Positions 19,313-26,969 of a stretch of 54,788 nucleotides of DNA are shown here, one piece after another (position 1 is the stretch's first letter; each line of letters begins with the position of its first letter). The stretch is from Candidatus Enterocloster excrementipullorum. Its GTDB lineage: Bacteria; Bacillota; Clostridia; Lachnospirales; Lachnospiraceae. A model generated the notes under the pieces. It was not told where the DNA came from, did no database searches, and saw only the letters and a program-made list of their open reading frames with translations. Where the stretch lies: the NCBI GenBank assembly GCA_019119575.1, contig DWWT01000055.1:1-54788 (forward strand), read 5' to 3'. The translations under genes were made by a program, and so were the position numbers.

Positions 19313-21580
19313 ATGTATGCCAATATTATCATCGACATATCTCATGAGAGCGTGGACCGGGTATTTCAGTATCGGGTTCCCGGGGAGCTTGCGGGAAAAA
19401 TCCGGGCGGGTAGCCAGGTGTATATTCCTTTTGGAGCAGGAAATAAGACCCGGAAGGGATATGTGGTGGAGCTGACGGAGACGCCGGAATTTGATGAGGC
19501 CAGGATCAAGGATGTGGCGGGGATCGTAAAGGGAAGCGTTACGGCCCAGTCCCAGCTCATCTGGCTGGCCTGGTGGATGAAGGAGCGGTACGGTTCCACT
19601 ATGAACCAGGCCCTAAAAACGGTTCTTCCGGTAAAGCAGAAGGTGCGCCAGGCCGTGAAGAAGAGAATCCGTTGCCTGCTGGGGCAGGAAGAGCTTGCGG
19701 CTGCCATCCGGGAGGCGGAAAAGAAAGGGTTTAAGGCAAGGCTGCGCCTTCTCACAGCCCTGCGGGATCAGGGGGCCATTCCCTACGAGCAGGCAGCGGG
19801 GGAGTTAAAGCTCACGGCCGCCTCCCTGGCGCCCCTTCAGGAAGCGGGAGTGATTGCGGTGGAGGTGGTGGAGCGCTACCGCAATCCCCTTCTGGAAATG
19901 CGCCGTCTGGAGGCAGGAAACGATTCCGGGGAGGAAGGAGCAGGAGCCCCGGAGAGAGGGAACGCGGCCCCTCTGCCTGTGCGCCTTAACGGGGAGCAGG
20001 AGCGGGCAGTGGAGGGAATCTGGGCAGATTATGCCGGGGGAATCCGCGGCACCTACCTGATCCACGGCGTCACGGGGAGCGGAAAGACAGAGGTCTATAT
20101 GGAGCTTATGGCGCGGGTGATCGGCCAGGGAAAGCAGGCCATCGTCCTGATTCCGGAGATATCCCTAACTTGGCAGACCGTGATGCGCTTTTACCGCCGT
20201 TTTGGAGACAGGGTCTCCGTCCTGAACTCCCGGATGTCTGCGGGAGAGCGCTATGACCAGTATGAGCGGGCAAGAACCGGGGACATTGCTATCATCGTGG
20301 GCCCCAGGTCCGCTCTTTTTGCGCCCTTTGAGCGGCTGGGCCTGATTGTCATCGATGAGGAGCACGAAAATTCTTACCGGAGCGAGCTGGCGCCGCGGTA
20401 TGACGCCAGGGAGACGGCGGCTGAGCGCGCCAGGATGGCCGGGGCGAGTCTTATTCTGGGCTCCGCGACCCCCTCCCTGGAGAGCTATGCCAGAGCCCTG
20501 GCCGGGGAATACGGCCTGTTTACCCTGAAGGAGCGGGCAAAGAAGGAGGCGGCCCTTCCTGCGGTGGAGGTGGTGGATCTGCGGATGGAACTGGCCCAGG
20601 GAAACCGATCCATATTCAGCCGCAGGTTAAAGGAGCTGATGGAGGACCGGCTGCAAAAGGGAGAGCAGACCATGCTCTTCATCAACCGGAGAGGGTATGC
20701 GAATTTTGTCTCCTGCCGTTCCTGCGGGGAGGCGGTCAAATGCCCTCACTGCGATGTGACGCTGACCCTCCACCGGAATGGCCGGATGATCTGCCACTAC
20801 TGCGGCTACAGCACGGCACAGCCAAAGGTCTGCCCTTCCTGCGGCTCCCCCTACATCGCTCCCTTTGGGACAGGCACCCAGAAGATCGAAGAGATGGCCG
20901 CGGCTCTTTTTCCGAAGGCGCGGATTCTGCGGATGGATCTGGACACGACCTCGAAGAAGGGTGGACACCAGGAAATTTTGTCCGCCTTTGCCAGAGGGGA
21001 GGCGGATATCCTCATCGGAACCCAGATGATCGTAAAGGGTCACGATTTTCCCAGAGTCACCCTGGTGGGGGCCCTGGCGGCGGATCTGTCCCTCTATGCT
21101 TCGGATTACCGCTGCGGAGAGGAGACATTTGCCCTTCTTACCCAGGCGGCGGGCCGGGCCGGAAGGGGAGGGCTTGCGGGGAATGTGATCATCCAGACCT
21201 ACCAGCCGGACCACTACAGCATCCGGGCCGCTGCCCGGCAGGATTATCAGGCGTTTTACCGGCAGGAGATGGCTTACCGCCGGCTGCTCGGCTATCCGCC
21301 GGCTATGGGGCTTTTGACCATACAGCTCTCCTGCGCCCGTCCCGAGGCGCTGGAACAGGCTGCCCAGGGGCTGGCGGACTGCATACGGGAGGAGGAAAAT
21401 CCGCCTGCGTTTATCGGCCCGGTAAACGCCCCAATCTACAAAATTAATGATATTTATAGAAAAATTTTATATATAAAGCATGAAAACTATGATATACTGA
21501 TACAGATTAGGAAGCGGGCGGAGGTCTTTCTCAGGGAAAAAGAGAAGGACAGGGTTCTGGCCCAGTATGAATTGAGGTAA
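19313..21580 (+). CDS. priA: Primosomal protein N' (replication restart helicase PriA)
   Basis: This superfamily-2 helicase recognises stalled or D-loop forks and reloads the replisome. The 755-residue protein has an N-terminal 3'-end-binding domain. Its helicase core carries Walker A GVTGSGKTEVYM (about 252-263) and the D-E-E-H box (about 347-350). Between the helicase lobes a zinc-binding insert with eight cysteines (about 467-510) begins SCRSCGEAVKCPHC. The C-terminal helicase and PriA-specific domains are complete. It opens the conserved Firmicutes run priA-def-fmt-rsmB. ATG 19313 is preceded by GAGGTGAGCAGGA. Confidence 0.96.
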   Translation: MYANIIIDISHESVDRVFQYRVPGELAGKIRAGSQVYIPFGAGNKTRKGYVVELTETPEFDEARIKDVAGIVKGSVTAQSQLIWLAWWMKERYGSTMNQALKTVLPVKQKVRQAVKKRIRCLLGQEELAAAIREAEKKGFKARLRLLTALRDQGAIPYEQAAGELKLTAASLAPLQEAGVIAVEVVERYRNPLLEMRRLEAGNDSGEEGAGAPERGNAAPLPVRLNGEQERAVEGIWADYAGGIRGTYLIHGVTGSGKTEVYMELMARVIGQGKQAIVLIPEISLTWQTVMRFYRRFGDRVSVLNSRMSAGERYDQYERARTGDIAIIVGPRSALFAPFERLGLIVIDEEHENSYRSELAPRYDARETAAERARMAGASLILGSATPSLESYARALAGEYGLFTLKERAKKEAALPAVEVVDLRMELAQGNRSIFSRRLKELMEDRLQKGEQTMLFINRRGYANFVSCRSCGEAVKCPHCDVTLTLHRNGRMICHYCGYSTAQPKVCPSCGSPYIAPFGTGTQKIEEMAAALFPKARILRMDLDTTSKKGGHQEILSAFARGEADILIGTQMIVKGHDFPRVTLVGALAADLSLYASDYRCGEETFALLTQAAGRAGRGGLAGNVIIQTYQPDHYSIRAAARQDYQAFYRQEMAYRRLLGYPPAMGLLTIQLSCARPEALEQAAQGLADCIREEENPPAFIGPVNAPIYKINDIYRKILYIKHENYDILIQIRKRAEVFLREKEKDRVLAQYELR

Positions 21581-21603
21581 AACCAAAAGGAGATTATAAA
21601 GCA

Positions 21604-22089
21604 ATGGCAGTTCGGCAGATACGGGTAATCGGAGATGAAATCTTGACGAAGAAATGCAAGCCGGTAAAGGAGATGACGCCCCGGATGAAGGAGCTGGTGG
21701 AGGACATGTTTGAGACCATGTACCAGGCAAACGGCGTTGGCCTGGCAGCTCCCCAGGTGGGGATTTTAAAGCGTCTTGTCACCATAGATGTGGAGGATGG
21801 GAATCAGTACGTTCTCATCAATCCGGAAATTACGGAACAGGAGGGGGAGCAGACCGGCTATGAGGGCTGCCTGAGCGTGCCGGGAAAGACCGGCATTGTC
21901 ACCCGGCCGGAACGTGTGCGCGTGCGGGCTCTGGATGCGGAGATGGAGCCCTTTGAGCTGGAGGCGGAAGGCCTTCTGGCGAGGGCTGTCTGCCATGAGC
22001 TGGCCCATCTGGACGGACAGCTCTATGTGGAGCTCGTAGAAGGAGAACTGATGGACGTAGAATCAGAGGAAGAGAGCGGGGAAGAATAA
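21604..22089 (+). CDS. def: Peptide deformylase
   Basis: This metalloenzyme removes the N-formyl group from nascent proteins. The 161-residue protein has all three family motifs: GVGLAAPQV (44-52), E-G-C-L-S with metal ligand Cys89, and H-E-L-A-H (131-135) with the catalytic glutamate Glu132. The residue before the second histidine is Ala, where most deformylases carry Asp (HExDH). The ribosome site AAAGGAG precedes ATG 21604. It is 2 bp from fmt, so formylation and deformylation genes are coupled. Confidence 0.96.
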   Translation: MAVRQIRVIGDEILTKKCKPVKEMTPRMKELVEDMFETMYQANGVGLAAPQVGILKRLVTIDVEDGNQYVLINPEITEQEGEQTGYEGCLSVPGKTGIVTRPERVRVRALDAEMEPFELEAEGLLARAVCHELAHLDGQLYVELVEGELMDVESEEESGEE

Positions 22090-22091
22090 GT

Positions 22092-23072
22092 ATGCGGATT
22101 GTATTTATGGGAACGCCGGATTTTGCTGTGCCGGCCCTTGCGGCTCTGGCCGAGGGCGGGCATGAGATCGCGGCGGTGGTGACCCAGCCGGACAAGCAGA
22201 AAGGGCGGGGGAAAGCCGTGCAGATGACCCCGGTGAAGGTCTGGGCCGTGGAGCACGGGATCCCGGTGTACCAGCCGGTGAAGGTGCGGGAGGCAGCGTT
22301 TGTCTGTGTTTTGCGGGATCTGGCCCCGCAGGTCATCGTGGTGGCTGCCTTTGGGCAGATTCTCACAAAGGAGATTTTGGAGCTGCCGGCCTTTGGCTGC
22401 GTGAACATCCACGCCTCCCTGCTTCCCAAGTACCGGGGAGCGGCTCCCATCCAGTGGGCCATCATCCAGGGGGAGAAGGAGACGGGAATCACCACCATGC
22501 AGATGAACGAAGGATTGGACACAGGCGATATGCTGGAGCGGGTGGTGATCCCCATTGCCCCGGATGAGACAGGCGGAAGCCTCCACGACAAGCTGAGCCA
22601 GGCCGGCGGCCCTCTGATTTTGTCCACCTTAAAGAAACTGGAGGAGGGAAGTATCCGGCCGGTTCCCCAGGGGGAGAGCGGCACCTGCTATGCCAAGATG
22701 CTTACCAAGTCCATGGGAGATATTGACTGGACCATGCCGGCAGAGGAGATCGAGCGGCTGATCCGGGGCTTAAATCCCTGGCCCAGCGCCTACACGGGCT
22801 GGAACGGCCGGACCATCAAGGTGTGGAGCGCCCAGGTGATTGCGGAGGAATCGGCGTGCGCTCCGGACGCGTCCCTTCAGGCGCCTGTCCCCGGCCAGGT
22901 GGTCCGGGCGGACAAGGAAGGGCTTGCGGTGTGCACAGGCAGGGGAATCCTACAGATCAAAGAGCTTCAGCTTGAGGGAAAGAAGCGGATGGACGCCGCG
23001 TCCTTCCTCAGAGGCTGTCCCATAAAGCCGGGCGATGTCTGCGGGAGCAGGCAGACCCATTCCAGTAAGTGA
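22092..23072 (+). CDS. fmt: Methionyl-tRNA formyltransferase
   Basis: This enzyme formylates initiator Met-tRNA using 10-formyl-THF, which fhs in this window could supply. The 326-residue protein has the start MRIVFMGTPDFAVP, the catalytic Asn105 and His107 in VNIHASLLPKYRG, and the catalytic Asp in GLDTGDM. A C-terminal OB-like tRNA-binding domain follows. It begins 2 bp after def. Its GGGGAAG ribosome site lies inside the def coding end, which indicates translational coupling. Confidence 0.96.
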   Translation: MRIVFMGTPDFAVPALAALAEGGHEIAAVVTQPDKQKGRGKAVQMTPVKVWAVEHGIPVYQPVKVREAAFVCVLRDLAPQVIVVAAFGQILTKEILELPAFGCVNIHASLLPKYRGAAPIQWAIIQGEKETGITTMQMNEGLDTGDMLERVVIPIAPDETGGSLHDKLSQAGGPLILSTLKKLEEGSIRPVPQGESGTCYAKMLTKSMGDIDWTMPAEEIERLIRGLNPWPSAYTGWNGRTIKVWSAQVIAEESACAPDASLQAPVPGQVVRADKEGLAVCTGRGILQIKELQLEGKKRMDAASFLRGCPIKPGDVCGSRQTHSSK

Positions 23073-23088
23073 AAGTGAGTGAGCGAGT

Positions 23089-23790
23089 ATGTATTATCCC
23101 ATGTATTATATGTTTGACCCAACCTATGTGCTGATCATCATAGGCGTGCTGATTTCTCTGGGTGCGTCGGCAAAGCTGCGCTCCACCTACCAGCAGTACG
23201 CGGGTGTGCGCAGCCGCTGCGGCATGACCGGGGAGGAAGCGGCCAGGCGGCTGCTCCAGTCCCAGGGAATCTATGATGTAACCATCCGCCGGGTGCACGG
23301 AAATCTGACGGACCACTATGATCCGAGGACAAAGACCGTGAATCTGTCGGATTCTGTGTATGGCTCCACCTCCATTGCGGCTATCGGAGTGGCGGCCCAC
23401 GAGTGCGGGCACGCCATGCAGGACGCCCAGGATTATGGACCTCTGCGGCTGCGCTCCGCCCTTGTTCCCGTGGCAAACTTCGGCGCCCAGCTCTCCTGGC
23501 CCCTCATCATCATCGGCCTTCTTCTGGGCGGCTCCAGCCTGATCAGCCTCGGAATCCTTCTGTTTTCCCTGGCCGTGCTCTTTCAGCTGGTGACCCTGCC
23601 TGTGGAGTACAATGCCTCCCACCGGGCAGTGACGCTGCTGGACTCCATCGGCATTCTCCAGGGCCAGGAGGTGGGCCAGACGAGAAAGGTGCTGCATGCG
23701 GCGGCTCTGACCTATGTTGCGGCTGCGGCTGGTTCCATTCTCCAGCTTCTGCGGCTCCTCATCCTCTTTGGGAACCGGAGAGACGATTGA
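23089..23790 (+). CDS. Membrane zinc metallopeptidase (YugP family)
   Basis: This 233-residue membrane protein of the Zn_peptidase_2 (YugP) family has an N-terminal helix (about 11-28), the zinc motif H-E-C-G-H near residue 104, and two or three hydrophobic C-terminal segments. The early motif TYQQYAGVRSRCGMTGEEAA and the N-terminal MYYPMYYMFDPTY are typical of the family. Its substrate is unknown. It sits between fmt and rsmB, where Bacillus subtilis has no such gene. The ribosome site is weak. The stop is 1 nt before the rsmB start. Confidence 0.88.
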   Translation: MYYPMYYMFDPTYVLIIIGVLISLGASAKLRSTYQQYAGVRSRCGMTGEEAARRLLQSQGIYDVTIRRVHGNLTDHYDPRTKTVNLSDSVYGSTSIAAIGVAAHECGHAMQDAQDYGPLRLRSALVPVANFGAQLSWPLIIIGLLLGGSSLISLGILLFSLAVLFQLVTLPVEYNASHRAVTLLDSIGILQGQEVGQTRKVLHAAALTYVAAAAGSILQLLRLLILFGNRRDD

Positions 23791-23791
23791 C

Positions 23792-25150
23792 ATGGCAAAG
23801 ACAGTGGACAGAGGCCTGGAAAACCGGGAGATCGTTCTGGATGTCCTGATGGAAGTCCTGGAAAAAGGGGCGTTCATCCATCAGGTTTTGGGACAGGCAC
23901 TCTATAAATATCAGTATCTGGACAAGTCGGACCGAGCCTTTATCACCCGGGCCGCGGAGGGAACGCTGGATTACCTTATTCAGATTGATTATATAATTGA
24001 AAAATATTCCAGCGTCAAAATCAGGAAGATGAAGCCGCTGATCCGCACGTTGCTCCGCATGAGCGCGTACCAGATTCTCTATATGGACCGGGTGCCGGAC
24101 GCGGCTGTGTGCAATGAGGCGGTGAAGCTGGCCGCAAAGCGCCGCTTTGCAGGGCTTAAGGGATTTGTAAACGGGGTGCTCCGCTCCATTTCCCGGGAGA
24201 AAGCGGCGTTTGCATCGGACGCGGCCTTTGATTCCCCATCCCTGCGGTATTCCATTCCCCAATGGATCTATGATCAGTGGGAGGCAGAATACGGAAGAGA
24301 GCGGGCGGAGACGGTCTGCGCTTCTTTTCTGAAGGAGCGGCCTCTCTGGGTCCGGTGTAATTTGAGCCGGGCATCCGCAGATGAGATTTTGGCTTCCCTG
24401 CGCGCGCAGCAGGCGGAGGCAGAGCCCCTGCCCGGGATGGAGTACATGCTGGCCCTGTCCCGGGTGAACCGGCTGGAGGATCTGGAGGCTTTCCGGGAGG
24501 GACTGATCCAGGTTCAGGATGCGAGCTCCGCGCTGGTGGGAGAGATTGCCGCGCCCAGGCCCGGGGATTACGTCATTGATGTCTGCGCTGCGCCCGGCGG
24601 GAAGAGCCTGCATCTGGCGGACCGGCTGAACGGCACGGGGACAGTGGAGGCACGGGACCTGACGCCCCAGAAGATTGAGATGATCGAGGAAAATATTGCC
24701 CGGTGCCGCATGCCGGGCGTGCGGGCCGTCCTTCAGGACGCCCTCGCGTATGATCCGGATTCCCGGGAGAAAGCGGATATTGTCCTTGCGGATCTTCCCT
24801 GTTCCGGTTTGGGGATTATGGGAAGAAAGCCGGATATCAAATACCACATGACCCCGGAGAAGATGCGGGAGCTGGCAGCCCTTCAGCGGGAGATCCTCTC
24901 CGTGGTGTGGCAGTACGTGAAGCCGGGCGGGCTTTTGCTCTACAGCACCTGCACCATTGACCGGCTGGAGAATGAGGAAAATGTCCGGTGGTTTGCGGAG
25001 AATTTCCCCTTTGAGCCGGTGGATTTTTCAAACCGGCTTCCGGACGGGATCGCCGGCGGGGTTTCCCGGCAGAAGGGATGCCTTCAGCTCCTTCCCGGAG
25101 CAGGCCCCTTTGACGGCTTTTTTATCAGTTTATTGAAACGGCAGGAGTGA
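23792..25150 (+). CDS. rsmB: 16S rRNA (cytosine-967-C5)-methyltransferase RsmB
   Basis: This SAM-dependent enzyme methylates C5 of a 16S rRNA cytosine. The 452-residue protein has an N-terminal NusB-like RNA-binding domain (about 1-130). Its Rossmann methyltransferase shows the SAM loop DVCAAPGGKSLHLA, the Cys337 in LADLPCSGLG and the nucleophile Cys387 in YSTCTID. ATG 23792 is chosen because the upstream open frame lies inside the preceding gene; the NusB-like start MAKTVDRGLENREIVLDVL fits the family. Confidence 0.95.
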   Translation: MAKTVDRGLENREIVLDVLMEVLEKGAFIHQVLGQALYKYQYLDKSDRAFITRAAEGTLDYLIQIDYIIEKYSSVKIRKMKPLIRTLLRMSAYQILYMDRVPDAAVCNEAVKLAAKRRFAGLKGFVNGVLRSISREKAAFASDAAFDSPSLRYSIPQWIYDQWEAEYGRERAETVCASFLKERPLWVRCNLSRASADEILASLRAQQAEAEPLPGMEYMLALSRVNRLEDLEAFREGLIQVQDASSALVGEIAAPRPGDYVIDVCAAPGGKSLHLADRLNGTGTVEARDLTPQKIEMIEENIARCRMPGVRAVLQDALAYDPDSREKADIVLADLPCSGLGIMGRKPDIKYHMTPEKMRELAALQREILSVVWQYVKPGGLLLYSTCTIDRLENEENVRWFAENFPFEPVDFSNRLPDGIAGGVSRQKGCLQLLPGAGPFDGFFISLLKRQE

Positions 25151-25152
25151 GA

Positions 25153-26220
25153 ATGAATATGCTGGACCGATTGGATCATGCCGGCAGGCTGGATATCAAG
25201 TCCCTGACTCCCGAGGAACTGGGGGAGGAGATGGAGGCCCTGGGAGAGCGATCTTTCAGGGCCAAACAGATTTTTGAATGGCTCCACGAGAAGGGAGCGG
25301 AGGACTTTGCCTCCATGACAAACCTTTCCGCGGCGCTTCGGAACAAGCTGGAAGAGCGGTTTGGCCTCACGGCCCTGGAGGTTGTGGGGGAGCGGATTTC
25401 CTCCATTGACGGCACCCGCAAGTACCTGTTCCGCCTGGAGGACGGCAACGTGATCGAAAGCGTGTGGATGAAGTACCGCCACGGCAATTCCGTCTGCATC
25501 TCATCCCAGGCCGGCTGCCGCATGGGCTGCCGGTTCTGTGCGTCCACTCTGGACGGGCTGGCGCGGAATCTGCGGGCCTCAGAGATGCTGGATCAGGTTT
25601 ACAGGATCCGGGCCTTGACCGGGGAGCGCGTCTCCAATGTGGTGATTATGGGCTCAGGGGAGCCTCTGGACAATTATGAAAATGTGGTGCGCTTTCTGCG
25701 TCTCATCTCCCATGAGAAGGGGATGAATATGAGCATCCGGAATCTGACCCTTTCTACCTGCGGGCTGGTGCCCCAGGTCCGGCGGCTGGCAGAAGAGGGG
25801 CTGCCCATCACCCTGGCGCTGTCCCTGCATGCGCCGGACGATGAGACGCGCAAAAAACTCATGCCCATTGCCAATACATATAAGCTTGAGGACGTGCTCA
25901 GGGCCTGCCGGTATTATTATGAGCAGACCGGGCGGCGGCTTACCTTTGAGTACAGCCTGGTGCGGGGAGTGAATGACAGCCCGGCCCAAGGGGAGGCCCT
26001 GGCAAGGCTCCTTAAGGGCCTTCATGGCCATGTGAACCTGATTCCCGTAAATCCCATAAAAGAGAGGGATTATGTGGAATCCAGACGCCAGGCGGTTCTT
26101 GACTTTAAAAATATTCTTGAAAAAAATGGGATAAATGTTACTATTAGAAGAGAGATGGGCCGGGATATAGGCGGAGCCTGCGGCCAACTGAGAAAGAGCT
26201 ATATGGAAGGAGAGAGATAA
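25153..26220 (+). CDS. rlmN: Dual-specificity 23S rRNA/tRNA adenine-C2 methyltransferase RlmN
   Basis: This radical-SAM enzyme methylates C2 of a 23S rRNA adenosine and of A37 in some tRNAs. The 355-residue protein carries the 4Fe-4S motif C-x3-C-x2-C (Cys122, Cys126, Cys129). Its methyl-carrying cysteine is near the C-terminus, in the GGACGQL segment. The start is ambiguous among GTG 25147, ATG 25153 and ATG 25159. GGAG at 25144-25147 best supports 25153 or 25159. It overlaps or abuts the rsmB stop, so two rRNA methyltransferases are made from adjacent cistrons. Confidence 0.95.
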   Translation: MNMLDRLDHAGRLDIKSLTPEELGEEMEALGERSFRAKQIFEWLHEKGAEDFASMTNLSAALRNKLEERFGLTALEVVGERISSIDGTRKYLFRLEDGNVIESVWMKYRHGNSVCISSQAGCRMGCRFCASTLDGLARNLRASEMLDQVYRIRALTGERVSNVVIMGSGEPLDNYENVVRFLRLISHEKGMNMSIRNLTLSTCGLVPQVRRLAEEGLPITLALSLHAPDDETRKKLMPIANTYKLEDVLRACRYYYEQTGRRLTFEYSLVRGVNDSPAQGEALARLLKGLHGHVNLIPVNPIKERDYVESRRQAVLDFKNILEKNGINVTIRREMGRDIGGACGQLRKSYMEGER

Positions 26221-26222
26221 CC

Positions 26223-26969
26223 GTGGAGGCATACGCACTCACTGACACCGGAAGGGTCAGGAACATGAACCAGGATTATATCTATTCCTCGCCGGAGAGG
26301 GTGGGGACGCTTCCCAACCTCTTCTTGGTTGCCGACGGCATGGGCGGCCACAGGGCCGGCGATTACGCATCCCGGTATACGGTGGAGAACCTGGTGGTCT
26401 ATCTGCACGGCCAGACTCAGGGATCCCCGGTGATGCAGCTCAAGACAGGCATCCGGGAGGTCAATGAGAGGCTCTATGAGGAGTCACGGCGAAGGGAAGA
26501 GCTAAAGGGCATGGGATGCACTCTGGTGGCGGCTGTGGCGGAAGCGGACACCCTTTACGTGGCCAATGTGGGGGACAGCCGCCTGTACCTCATATCCGGC
26601 GGCGCCATCCGGCAGATTACCCGGGACCACTCCTATGTGGAGGAGATGGTGGCCATGGGAAGGATGGACAGAGGGAGTGAGTATTACAACAGCCACAAGA
26701 ACATCATCACCAGAGCCATGGGCATCGAGCGGGCTGTGGAGGCGGATTTTTTTGAGGCGGAGCTGCATCCGGGAGACTATTTTCTCCTGTGCTCCGACGG
26801 TCTTACCAACATGGTGGATGACGAGACTATCTGCCGGATTGTAACCGGCGGGGGAAGCTTAAAGGATAAGGCGGCCCGTCTGATCGGTGAGGCAAACCGG
26901 CAGGGCGGTGTGGACAACATTGCCGTGGTTTTGGTGCGTCCTGAGGAAGGGGGAGGAGCTGTATGTTAA
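26223..26969 (+). CDS. prpC: PP2C-type Ser/Thr phosphatase (PrpC/Stp)
   Basis: This cytosolic metal-dependent phosphatase reverses PrkC phosphorylation. The 248-residue protein has the PP2C landmarks in order: TDTGRVRNMNQD, VADGMGGHRAGD, NVGDSRLYLI, CSDGLTNMVDD and DNIAVVLV. The aspartates are in the positions that bind the Mn/Mg pair. The start is GTG 26223, 2 bp after rlmN, with AAGGAGAG upstream. The gene overlaps prkC by 7 bp, the usual phosphatase-kinase pairing. Confidence 0.95.
   Translation: MEAYALTDTGRVRNMNQDYIYSSPERVGTLPNLFLVADGMGGHRAGDYASRYTVENLVVYLHGQTQGSPVMQLKTGIREVNERLYEESRRREELKGMGCTLVAAVAEADTLYVANVGDSRLYLISGGAIRQITRDHSYVEEMVAMGRMDRGSEYYNSHKNIITRAMGIERAVEADFFEAELHPGDYFLLCSDGLTNMVDDETICRIVTGGGSLKDKAARLIGEANRQGGVDNIAVVLVRPEEGGGAVC

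Noticed and set aside
23759..24847. 362-codon antisense frame inside rsmB
   Set aside because: Shadow of a high-GC coding region; no homology pattern and no start signal.
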